Below are positions 7,212-12,799 of a stretch of 14,814 nucleotides of DNA, in pieces. Position numbers and translations under genes: made by a program. Under the pieces are notes generated by a model. That model ran no database searches. It saw nothing but the letters and a program-made list of their open reading frames with translations, and was not told the DNA's origin. How positions within the stretch are numbered: the stretch's first letter is position 1; each line of letters begins with the position of its first letter. Origin of the DNA: an uncultured Erysipelotrichaceae bacterium (lineage in GTDB: Bacteria; Bacillota_I; Bacilli_A; RF39; UBA660); contig CACZQI010000073.1 in NCBI GenBank assembly GCA_902783345.1, forward strand, positions 1 through 14,814, written 5' to 3'.

Positions 7212-7750
7212 ATCTTATCCTTATTTTTATAAGGATTTTTTTTATCTATACGATCAACAAATAAAATACCATTTAAATGATCAATTTCATGTTGAAAAGC
7301 AACTGCCATATCTTCTCTAACTCTTATATTATAGATATCACCATTTTCATCAGCTGCTTCTACTGTAACTCTTGCGCATCTTGGAACAATACCAACAACA
7401 TCTCGATTAACACTTAAACATCCTTCACCTTCGCCAACATAAATAAGTTCTTCACTTTGGCTAATAATCTTAGGATTTATAACCACATATCTATTAAATT
7501 TTCCTTCATCTATTTCTTCAGAAATAACAAATATTCTTTTTAAAATACCAAGTTGAACAAATGATAGGCCCATTCCTGGTCTTAAATTATATTTTTCAGA
7601 AATATCAGGAATTTGACTCATTTCTAAATAATCTAATGAATCATTAATAAGTTTCTTAGTTTCTTCATCTAAAGGAAATGTTACTTCTTTAGATTTAGCG
7701 TGTAATATTTTATTTGATTCATCTAAAATTTTAATATTAGGTAGTTTCAT
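7199..7750 (-). CDS. def: Peptide deformylase, class II (Def)
   Basis: Removes the N-formyl group from nascent proteins on the ribosome, using a divalent metal (usually Fe2+). The 183-residue product has the three family motifs in order. Motif 1 is GMGLSFVQ (59-66), motif 2 is EGCLS (109-113, metal ligand Cys111) and motif 3 is QHEIDH (153-158, ligands His154 and His158, catalytic Glu155). Length, the insertion before motif 1 and the C-terminal region match Firmicute class II enzymes. Motif 1 is unusual: the family nearly always has GxGLAAPQ, while Ala-Ala-Pro is Ser-Phe-Val here, though the catalytic Gln66 is kept. The start ATG (7750) has an AAAGGGG site. The gene converges on parE and is divergent from the TPR gene. 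The C-terminus (NPYKNKDKM) overlaps parE's terminator. Confidence 0.92.
   Translation of the reverse strand: MKLPNIKILDESNKILHAKSKEVTFPLDEETKKLINDSLDYLEMSQIPDISEKYNLRPGMGLSFVQLGILKRIFVISEEIDEGKFNRYVVINPKIISQSEELIYVGEGEGCLSVNRDVVGIVPRCARVTVEAADENGDIYNIRVREDMAVAFQHEIDHLNGILFVDRIDKKNPYKNKDKMREI
7217..7243 (+). terminator. parE terminator located inside the def coding sequence
   Basis: ATCCTTAT (7217-7224), loop TTTT, ATAAGGAT (7229-7236) form a perfect 8-bp stem followed by eight T. It lies 26 bases past the parE stop. On the other strand the same bases encode the Lys/Asn-rich C-terminal end of Def. Confidence 0.85.
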
Positions 7751-7778
7751 AATATAACCCCTTTCTTTAATCAGGTAT

Positions 7779-7787
7779 AGTTTAGCA
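7779..7787 (-). promoter_or_regulatory. def promoter (extended -10)
   Basis: On the minus strand TGC-TAAACT (7787-7779) matches an extended -10 about 29 bases upstream of the ATG. A convincing -35 box is not visible, which extended -10 promoters tolerate. Confidence 0.5.
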
Positions 7788-7816
7788 AAAAAATAAGGAA
7801 AAATAAAGTCCTAATT

Positions 7817-7844
7817 TTGACAAATTTGTAAAATATGGTATAAT
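7817..7844 (+). promoter_or_regulatory. Consensus sigma-A promoter of the TPR gene
   Basis: TTGACA (7817-7822), a 16-base spacer and TATAAT (7839-7844), with an extended TGG at 7836-7838. Both hexamers are perfect, making it one of the strongest-looking promoters in the window. It is followed by the ribosome site AAAGAGGGG (7857-7865) and ATG 7871. Confidence 0.88.
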
Positions 7845-7870
7845 AATCGCGTTTTCAAAGAGGGGTTTTT

Positions 7871-9181
7871 ATGGAAGAAGAGTTATATTTAAATTTAAAT
7901 AAAGCTAAAAATAATAAAGATATTGCTTTAATGAAGCAGCTTTATAATGATAATAAAGAAGATTATTTTGTAAAATTAGAATATGCTAAATTATTAACTT
8001 TAGATGAAACAAGAAAAAAAGAAGGATTAAAACTTTTAATTGAATTATTAAATACGAAAAAAAGCACATATGCCCATTTAGAAATAGGTAAACTAGCTAT
8101 AAAAGCAGGTAAGTTTGATGTGGCTAGAAAACACTTTTTAGTACTTTTAGATACACCTTTAGAAGAGTATGCTTTATTTGAATTAGGTAAATTAGAATGT
8201 AATGTAGGTAATTTACTAGAAGCCAAAAAATATTTTACGGAAGTAATAAGTATAAATAATGATGTTTACGCAATATATGAACTTGGAAGAGTTGAACTTG
8301 AACTTGGTAACTTTGATAATGCAAGAAATTTATTTCATGACGTATTAACCCAAAAGCCAAATGATATTTACGCTTTATATCGACTAGGACTTTTAGAAGC
8401 AAAATGTGGAAATTATACTGAAGCACGCAAATGTTTTTTACCTCTTTTAAAGACTAAATTTCAAAAAGAAGTAATGTTTGAATTAGGTAAAATTGAAGTT
8501 AAAATAGGGAACTATAAAATGGCTAGAGATTATTTTAACTATTTAATTACTAATTATAATTATCGTTATGCTATACTAGAACTTGCGTTATTAGAAATAA
8601 ATACCCAAAATTTTAACGAAGCTAAAAAGAATTTATCTATTTTAATTAATAATTATCATGATGAACATGCCTTTAATTTATTATGTATTATAGAATATAA
8701 ACTTAATAATTATTTAGAAGTATTTAATCTTATAAATGAATATCAAAATATGAATGTCAGCGAAAAAGTAATGGTTGGTATAAGTAAAAAATTAAATGTT
8801 TTCTTTGCTTATGATTATGAAAAAACCAATAATTATGGTTGTAATATGATACTTAATTATGATGAAGAAAGTGCAATTTCACATATCTTTTTAAATCATG
8901 TTGATTCTTTTGATAAAAACAATTTTAATAAAAACATAGATATTTATAAATTATTTATTAATATTAAAAAATGTATTAATGCAAATAAAAAAGTAAATTA
9001 CTTTACTTTCTACGATATATATTTTATTGATTATCCTAATATTGGGGAAAATGGGGAAAAATATTTAAAAGTTATTACGCTTCCAAATAGTGATGAAATA
9101 ATTACTATGTATCCAGTAAGTGTGCCTAATATTAGTATTTCAGAAAAAGATGAAAATAAACAAGTTAAAATTCTAAATTAA
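7871..9181 (+). CDS. TPR-repeat protein with an unrecognised C-terminal domain
   Basis: The 436-residue cytoplasmic protein has no signal peptide or membrane helix. Residues about 67-290 hold seven or so degenerate tetratricopeptide-like repeats with a 33-34 residue period. They begin near 67, 100, 133, 167, 200, 233 and 266, and each resembles 'ALFELGKLE..xGN..EAkxYF..L'. Such arrays form protein-binding solenoids. Residues 1-66 look like a further divergent helical repeat. The C-terminal ~135 residues (about 300-436) are of different character (aromatic and Asn-rich, with DIYFIDYPNIG near 383) and I cannot assign them. It has a consensus promoter and a close AAAGAGGGG ribosome site, so expression is probably high. 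Its 3' end overlaps the converging DUF192 gene by 17 bases. Confidence 0.85.
   Translation: MEEELYLNLNKAKNNKDIALMKQLYNDNKEDYFVKLEYAKLLTLDETRKKEGLKLLIELLNTKKSTYAHLEIGKLAIKAGKFDVARKHFLVLLDTPLEEYALFELGKLECNVGNLLEAKKYFTEVISINNDVYAIYELGRVELELGNFDNARNLFHDVLTQKPNDIYALYRLGLLEAKCGNYTEARKCFLPLLKTKFQKEVMFELGKIEVKIGNYKMARDYFNYLITNYNYRYAILELALLEINTQNFNEAKKNLSILINNYHDEHAFNLLCIIEYKLNNYLEVFNLINEYQNMNVSEKVMVGISKKLNVFFAYDYEKTNNYGCNMILNYDEESAISHIFLNHVDSFDKNNFNKNIDIYKLFINIKKCINANKKVNYFTFYDIYFIDYPNIGENGEKYLKVITLPNSDEIITMYPVSVPNISISEKDENKQVKILN
8069..8740 (+). repeat. In-frame TPR-like coding repeats (about 100 bp period)
   Basis: Seven related coding units of about 100 bp can be recognised from the recurring pattern GAATTAGGTAAA.TTAGAA...GTAGGTAA (for example near 8168, 8281 and 8479). 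They correspond to the TPR-like repeats and are diverged in DNA sequence, so they are not a recent tandem expansion. Confidence 0.7.
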
Positions 9182-9455
9182 TTCTTTGATTTATTTGATA
9201 ATTTTTACCGTAACCTGCAGGTAGTTCTAGAGTATGAACTGACTTTTTTAAAAAAATAGTATGATTAGGAGAAATATTTAAATATTTCTCTTTTATTTTT
9301 AAATCTTTATCAAGACCTAAAATATCTATATTTTCTCTCATAAAAAAGGTATGAATAGAGTTTACATTAGGAAAAAACATCCCATAATCAATATTCTTTT
9401 TACCCATTAAACCAATTAATTTTTGTTTAAATGTTTTAGCAACAATTATTTTCAT
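9165..9455 (-). CDS. DUF192 family protein
   Basis: The 96-residue product carries the DUF192 signatures in order: KLIGLMGKK (12-20), NSIHTFFMRENIDILGLD (32-49, family pattern iHtffMr..iDvlfld) and HTLELPAGYG (74-83). The biochemical role of the family is unknown. Members are often secreted or linked to envelope gene clusters; this copy has no signal peptide and is near the minimal domain length. The start is ATG 9455 with only a weak site (AGTGATG). TATAAT on the minus strand (9477-9472) is a likely -10 box. It is divergent from the pilin-like gene at 9538 with an 82-base shared intergenic region, and its 3' end overlaps the TPR gene by 17 bases. Confidence 0.85.
   Translation of the reverse strand: MKIIVAKTFKQKLIGLMGKKNIDYGMFFPNVNSIHTFFMRENIDILGLDKDLKIKEKYLNISPNHTIFLKKSVHTLELPAGYGKNYQINQRINLEF
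9222..9249 (+). terminator. Weak candidate terminator of the TPR gene within the DUF192 gene
   Basis: AGTTC (9223-9227) pairs with GAACT (9236-9240), extended by one T-G pair and followed by ACTTTTTT. The stem is short, so this is tentative, but its place 40 bases past the TPR stop matches the two better embedded terminators in the window. Confidence 0.35.
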
Positions 9456-9471
9456 TTACATCACTACTTAA

Positions 9472-9477
9472 ATTATA
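9472..9477 (-). promoter_or_regulatory. -10 box of the DUF192 gene
   Basis: TATAAT on the minus strand, 17 bases upstream of the ATG. No good -35 is found at 16-18 bases: the only TTG-type hexamer on this strand (TTGTCA, 9492-9487) is 9 bases away and overlaps the pilin gene's -35 on the other strand. Confidence 0.4.
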
Positions 9478-9485
9478 CTATACAA

Positions 9486-9514
9486 TTGACAAAATATTAA
9501 AAAAAATATATGAT
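9486..9514 (+). promoter_or_regulatory. Promoter of the Flp-like pilin gene
   Basis: TTGACA (9486-9491), a 17-base spacer and TATGAT (9509-9514). The ribosome site GGAAGGTGAT (9525-9534) and ATG 9538 follow. Confidence 0.75.
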
Positions 9515-9537
9515 TAATATAGTAGGAAGGTGATTAA

Positions 9538-9768
9538 ATGAAATTAAATAAGAAAGGACAAGCATTAGTTGAATATGTCATTATAATTGGTTTAATCACA
9601 GTATTAGCAGTAGCCTTAGTTGCTTATTTTGGAGCCTATTTAAAAGATTCAATTACTAAAAGTTCCTGTGCTTTAATTGGAGAAGATTATAAACCGGGTG
9701 AAAAAAGAGGAGAAGGTACTTGTGTACCTAAAGAAGGAAACTCAATAGAAGATATTTTTAAATATTAG
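9538..9768 (+). CDS. Flp/TadE-like class III prepilin
   Basis: The 76-residue product starts with a short basic leader, MKLNKKG, followed by QALVEYVIIIGLITVLAVAL. Cleavage after Gly7 by a prepilin peptidase would leave Gln1 with Glu5-Tyr6, the residue pair typical of Flp pilins, followed by a ~22-residue hydrophobic helix. The remaining soluble tail (about 35-76) has two cysteines (44 and 62) that could form a disulfide loop of 18 residues. Flp pilins assemble into thin Tad pili or pseudopili through TadA, TadB, TadC and a peptidase, none of which is in this window. It could therefore be an orphan pilin served from elsewhere, or a membrane peptide using the same pathway. It is a single gene with a strong promoter and ribosome site. 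Confidence 0.82.
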   Translation: MKLNKKGQALVEYVIIIGLITVLAVALVAYFGAYLKDSITKSSCALIGEDYKPGEKRGEGTCVPKEGNSIEDIFKY

Positions 9769-9777
9769 TTATATCCC

Positions 9778-9807
9778 TTGACAGATATTAAAAAATAACG
9801 TTATAAT
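9778..9807 (+). promoter_or_regulatory. Upstream promoter P1 of the 9904 gene
   Basis: TTGACA (9778-9783), an 18-base spacer and TATAAT (9802-9807), both hexamers consensus. It begins 9 bases after the pilin stop. No clear terminator lies between it and the second promoter, so both may feed the 9904 gene. Confidence 0.7.
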
Positions 9808-9841
9808 TATAGCACACTTTTAAAAAATAAAAAGCGCAAAT

Positions 9842-9871
9842 TTGACAAAATAGCCCTAAATATGCTATAAT
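9842..9871 (+). promoter_or_regulatory. Promoter P2 of the 9904 gene
   Basis: TTGACA (9842-9847), an 18-base spacer and TATAAT (9866-9871) with an extended TGC (9863-9865). It is the second full-consensus promoter in one intergenic region. The ribosome site AGGGGG (9891-9896) is 7 bases from ATG 9904. Confidence 0.8.
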
Positions 9872-9876
9872 TAGGG
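9854..9876. promoter_or_regulatory. Operator-like inverted repeat over the P2 -10 box
   Basis: CCCTAA (9854-9859) and TTAGGG (9871-9876) are exact inverted copies with an 11-base centre that holds the extended -10 box. The half-site distance is about 17 bp. Because it ends at or before the expected transcription start, it would act as DNA rather than as an RNA hairpin, which suggests a repressor site. Further TTAGG-like words follow (TTTAGG at 9881, TTAGGGGG at 9889). Confidence 0.45.
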
Positions 9877-9903
9877 TGTATTTAGGAATTAGGGGGAACG
9901 CTA

Positions 9904-10323
9904 ATGAAAGGATTTGTTTTAGACTACATCAATGAAAACGATTTTAAGAAATTAGAACGAGCATTAAAGAAATATAATATGCTTGCTTTTAAGAAACTTA
10001 ATTTCGAATATTATCCAGCACTTCGTAGTGGTAAGTTTTTAGGTGAATTAATTAGTAAAAATTCAAAAAATAAAACTGAAACTTATGAATTAAAACTTCC
10101 AAGTGACCATATGTTTAGTCAAGTTCATGGTGATATTAAATTACATTATATTGTTTATAAATCAGAAAATGTAGTTATGCTTGATACAATCACACCATCT
10201 GATATATTATTAGAAGGACATATGGCAGAACTTACAACATACAAAGGTGTTATGATTAGTAAAGCAAATGCAGAAAAAGATATTTTCAAAATAGATTTAT
10301 TAAATATGTTACAAGGTAAGTAA
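9904..10323 (+). CDS. Conserved-looking hypothetical protein (139 aa)
   Basis: I do not recognise this family. It is a soluble protein with no signal peptide or membrane helix, mixed alpha/beta by appearance and no cysteine. It has a basic N-terminal helix (about 11-33, DFKKLERALKKYN) and a strand-rich middle (about 60-110, including KLHYIVYKSENVVMLDTI). Its two full-consensus promoters, AGGGGG ribosome site and strong terminator at the stop codon suggest high, possibly regulated, expression of a single-gene unit. The inverted repeat over P2 is the likely control point. Confidence 0.75.
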   Translation: MKGFVLDYINENDFKKLERALKKYNMLAFKKLNFEYYPALRSGKFLGELISKNSKNKTETYELKLPSDHMFSQVHGDIKLHYIVYKSENVVMLDTITPSDILLEGHMAELTTYKGVMISKANAEKDIFKIDLLNMLQGK

Positions 10324-10338
10324 AAACTTATCTTTTTT
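10313..10338 (+). terminator. Terminator overlapping the stop codon of the 9904 gene
   Basis: AAGGTAAGT (10313-10321) pairs with ACTTATCTT (10326-10334), with one G-T pair and an AAAA loop, followed by T to 10338. The last three codons and the TAA lie in the stem and loop, so a ribosome finishing the gene could interfere with hairpin folding. Confidence 0.8.
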
Positions 10339-10350
10339 ATTGCAATTTTA

Positions 10351-10379
10351 TTGTTAAATTATAATATTTTTGATACTAT
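10351..10379 (+). promoter_or_regulatory. Candidate promoter of the 10399 gene
   Basis: TTGTTA (10351-10356), a 17-base spacer and TACTAT (10374-10379). An alternative is TATAAT at 10360-10365 with a poor -35 (TTATTG, 10337-10342). I cannot choose between them. AGGA (10386-10389) is 9 bases from ATG 10399. Confidence 0.45.
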
Positions 10380-10398
10380 TTAAATAGGATGTGTAATA

Positions 10399-10830
10399 AT
10401 GAGGGAAAGTACTAAATATTTAATTAAAAAATATGCTTTAATGAAATTAAAATATGATTTTATGGGTTATGAATTTAAAAATGTTAATGAATTATCATTT
10501 CACCATTTAATAATTCCAAGGCATATCGCACCACTTGTTGGTTTAGAACGAGGTTATCAATCATGGAATGGAGTTATATTAAAGCAGCATACCTCTCATG
10601 TATATTTACACACAATTGAAGAATTTGATTTAGATCGCTTTTATGCTATTACAAGTGAAATGCTAGATGAAAAAATAAAGGGGAGAATATCACTTGATAA
10701 TATTAGAGAAATCGATGATATTTTAAATGGATTTGAAAGAGAATATGCTGGTAAAGTTTATCCTGGTAGTAGAAATGAAATAGTTAAAGAAGCATATACT
10801 AGAAGACTTAAACCTTTTAATAGATACTAA
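10399..10830 (+). CDS. Small protein with an HNH-like His/Asn pattern
   Basis: The 143-residue soluble protein is basic at its N-terminus (about 1-20). The central segment FHHLIIPRH (34-42), then SWNGVILKQHTSHVYLHTIE (55-74), places His35-His36, Asn57 and His64/His67 in the order and rough spacing of HNH (beta-beta-alpha metal) nuclease motifs, and HHLIIPR is typical of the first strand. The CxxC zinc knuckles of many HNH proteins are absent, and WNGVIL takes the place of the usual N-L-hydrophobic segment. It could be a nuclease, or a protein that keeps only the fold. No DNA-mobility or restriction partner is nearby. It converges on the M18 gene with a 4-base overlap of stop codons. Confidence 0.75.
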   Translation: MRESTKYLIKKYALMKLKYDFMGYEFKNVNELSFHHLIIPRHIAPLVGLERGYQSWNGVILKQHTSHVYLHTIEEFDLDRFYAITSEMLDEKIKGRISLDNIREIDDILNGFEREYAGKVYPGSRNEIVKEAYTRRLKPFNRY

Positions 10831-10854
10831 CTAATTGTGATAGTATCTTTTTTT
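10822..10854 (+). terminator. Terminator of the 10399 gene inside the M18 gene
   Basis: AGATACTA (10822-10829) pairs perfectly with TAGTATCT (10841-10848) across an 11-base loop, followed by TTTTTT. The left arm contains the 10399 stop codon; the right arm and T-run lie in the 3' coding end of the minus-strand peptidase. No T-run follows on the minus strand, so it acts only rightwards. Confidence 0.8.
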
Positions 10855-12104
10855 CTTTCTATTTTACTATTATAAAAAGCTTTCATCATTAAATATAAAT
10901 CATATACATCATTTAATGCGCAGGTTTCTACTGATGAATGCATAGATAGTTCAGCAATTCCTACATCAGCTGATAATATGCTAACATGCCTTAAACTAAT
11001 ACCGCTTAATGTTGAACCACCAGCAATATCATTTTTAGCAGTAGCATCTTGATATTTAATATTATTTTTATCACAAATTGTCTTTATAATCGATGAACTT
11101 ATGGCATTGGTTGTGGAATTTATTTCTTTAACAATTGTAAAACCATCATTTAAATAAGCTACAGCTGTATCATCAGCATATTCAGTATGATTAGGGTGGA
11201 TAGCATGAGTATTATCAGAAGATATAATAAATGATTTAGCTAAAGAAGATGCAATATCAATTTTTAAACCTGCTGATACTCTTTTTAAAATATCTAAAAG
11301 AAAATTACTATCAGCGCCTTCCTCTGTTAAAGAGCCAATTTCTTCATTATTAAAAGCACAAAAAACTTTAATAGAAGGGGATGCACTATTTAAAAAGGCC
11401 ATTAAAGAAGCATAAACACTAGTTAAATTATCAATACGAGGAGAAACTAATAATTCATTATCATGACCAATTATGACTGGTTTATCTGGATTATATGCAA
11501 ATAAATCATAATCGATTATTTTACCTTTAACATATTTTTTTAAGATAGTATCCCAAGTATCTTTATTATTAGAAAGCGTAACAATAGGTTGCAAGTCAAT
11601 ATGCATATTTAAATCTAAATTGGTATTGGAATCAGTTTTTTGATGAATAGCAACACTGGGTACAATAAGCATTGGTTTTTTAAAATCAACAATATGAGTT
11701 TTAAGTTTACTTCCATCTTTAGTTATAATTCTCCCAGTTAAAGATAAAGCATGATCAAGCCAGCCATAATTTAAAAGCCCACCATAAGGCATAATATTAT
11801 ATTTTAAATAATTTTCTTTAATATAATTACCTTGAGGTTTTAATAATAAAGAAGGGGTATCAGTATGGCTTGTAATAATTGAAAAGATATCACTTTTTAT
11901 TTTAGGAAGAGAAATACCAATAATACTAGCATCATTACGCACAATAAAAAATTTAGTAGGAAGTTTATCCCACTCATCAGTCTCATTTAGCTCAATAAAG
12001 CTATTATTTTTTAAGATATTTTTAATATTTTGCACGCAAGTATAACTACAAGTACCATCTATAATAAATTTTAATAAATCTTTTTTAAATATTTCCTTCT
12101 TCAT
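10827..12104 (-). CDS. M18 family aminopeptidase (aspartyl aminopeptidase type)
   Basis: A cytoplasmic dinuclear-zinc exopeptidase that trims N-terminal residues, acidic ones in characterised relatives. The 425 residues match the usual length. Probable metal and catalytic sites, by family position, are His80 in SHTDTPS, Asp225 in SPRIDNL, Glu254-Glu255 in FNNEEIGS, Asp297 in SSDNTHAIHPN and His389 in MHSS. Other family segments are KPQGNY (89-94), YGGLLNYGWLDHAL (107-120), NMHIDLQP (166-173) and GGSTLSG (362-368). FNNEE replaces the common FDNEE. The start ATG 12104 lacks a visible ribosome site (only A/T upstream), and I see no better in-frame start. It is divergent from the 12176 gene across 71 bases; its last bases overlap the 10399 gene. 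Confidence 0.9.
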   Translation of the reverse strand: MKKEIFKKDLLKFIIDGTCSYTCVQNIKNILKNNSFIELNETDEWDKLPTKFFIVRNDASIIGISLPKIKSDIFSIITSHTDTPSLLLKPQGNYIKENYLKYNIMPYGGLLNYGWLDHALSLTGRIITKDGSKLKTHIVDFKKPMLIVPSVAIHQKTDSNTNLDLNMHIDLQPIVTLSNNKDTWDTILKKYVKGKIIDYDLFAYNPDKPVIIGHDNELLVSPRIDNLTSVYASLMAFLNSASPSIKVFCAFNNEEIGSLTEEGADSNFLLDILKRVSAGLKIDIASSLAKSFIISSDNTHAIHPNHTEYADDTAVAYLNDGFTIVKEINSTTNAISSSIIKTICDKNNIKYQDATAKNDIAGGSTLSGISLRHVSILSADVGIAELSMHSSVETCALNDVYDLYLMMKAFYNSKIERKKDTITIS

Positions 12105-12123
12105 ATTAATTATTTTGCATATA

Positions 12124-12146
12124 ATTTATTGTTTTATACAATAAAT
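12124..12146. promoter_or_regulatory. Operator-like 9-bp inverted repeat in a divergent intergenic region
   Basis: ATTTATTGT (12124-12132) and ACAATAAAT (12138-12146) are perfect inverted copies separated by TTTAT. It lies between the divergent M18 and 12176 genes and covers the -35 region of the latter. The TTGT...ACAA core is common to several repressor families, and I cannot name the regulator. Confidence 0.4.
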
Positions 12147-12156
12147 GTGCTATAAT
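12129..12156 (+). promoter_or_regulatory. Promoter of the 12176-13308 operon
   Basis: TTGTTT (12129-12134), a 16-base spacer and TATAAT (12151-12156) with an extended TGC (12148-12150). The ribosome site GGAGG (12166-12170) precedes ATG 12176. Confidence 0.75.
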
Positions 12157-12175
12157 AAATTGCACGGAGGATTAA

Positions 12176-12799
12176 ATGGTCAAAGATTATTATTTGAGTA
12201 GTGAAGATTGTGCGTCGATTGCTATTGAACTTAATAATAAGTTAATGAGAAAAATAGAGTTTTGTAGTAATATTTGGCAAGCTGAAATTTTAGGTAAATA
12301 TCATGCTATTGATTTAAATCATTATGAAAAACATCGTGATTATTTAAAAGATGCGATACCTTTTAGAATCAAATACCATAAAAATGGCTTTTTACAACTT
12401 ACATTAAGTAATAATGATAAACTAAGTAATGGCTTCAAATTAGCAGTTTTAAGTGATTTTTGTGAAGTATTAGAAGAATATATTGGAAAGCCAAGTTTTT
12501 TCTATATTTATAAAAATGCTAATAATGTTTATTACAATATGGAATGGGCTTATAATAATATTGATAATGTATTAGATAGTATTAGAAAATCTTGCTCATT
12601 AGATAATTTTACAATTGAAGAGTTAATCATATTTAAAAATAATGATGATGAGATATTTAAAGCCTTTCATTTACCAAAAGAAATGTTTCCATTAATAGAA
12701 GATAATTTTGATGATTTTAAAAATGTTAAAAAAGGAATCCCAGTAAAAAAGGAAAAGAGAGGAAGTAAAATATGGAAAATAAAAGCATTAATGAATTAG
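12176..12799 (+). CDS. Hypothetical protein (207 aa), first gene of an overlapping pair
   Basis: No recognised family. It is soluble, with no signal peptide or membrane helix, and rich in Asn, Lys and Tyr. Residues about 28-110 look alpha/beta, and the C-terminal tail (about 190-207, KKEKRGSKIWKIKALMN) is strongly basic. The ribosome site GGAGG is 5 bases from the ATG. Its last 28 bases are shared with the next gene in another frame, and the next gene's ribosome site lies within this coding sequence, so the two are probably made together and may act together. Confidence 0.75.
   Translation: MVKDYYLSSEDCASIAIELNNKLMRKIEFCSNIWQAEILGKYHAIDLNHYEKHRDYLKDAIPFRIKYHKNGFLQLTLSNNDKLSNGFKLAVLSDFCEVLEEYIGKPSFFYIYKNANNVYYNMEWAYNNIDNVLDSIRKSCSLDNFTIEELIIFKNNDDEIFKAFHLPKEMFPLIEDNFDDFKNVKKGIPVKKEKRGSKIWKIKALMN

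Noticed and set aside
7963..8426. Two minus-strand open frames (7963-8226 and 8235-8426)
   Set aside because: Both are antisense to the TPR repeats; their length follows from repeated AT-rich codons, not selection.
8069..8740. Regular ~100-bp repeats considered as a CRISPR or tandem DNA repeat
   Set aside because: They are in-frame protein repeats with diverged DNA sequence and no constant repeat with unique spacers.
9213..9222. ACCTGCAGGT palindrome
   Set aside because: A 10-bp perfect palindrome inside the DUF192 coding sequence without loop, T-run or promoter context; probably chance.
9487..9492. TTGTCA on the minus strand as -35 for DUF192
   Set aside because: Only 9 bases from the TATAAT box, too close for a sigma-A promoter.
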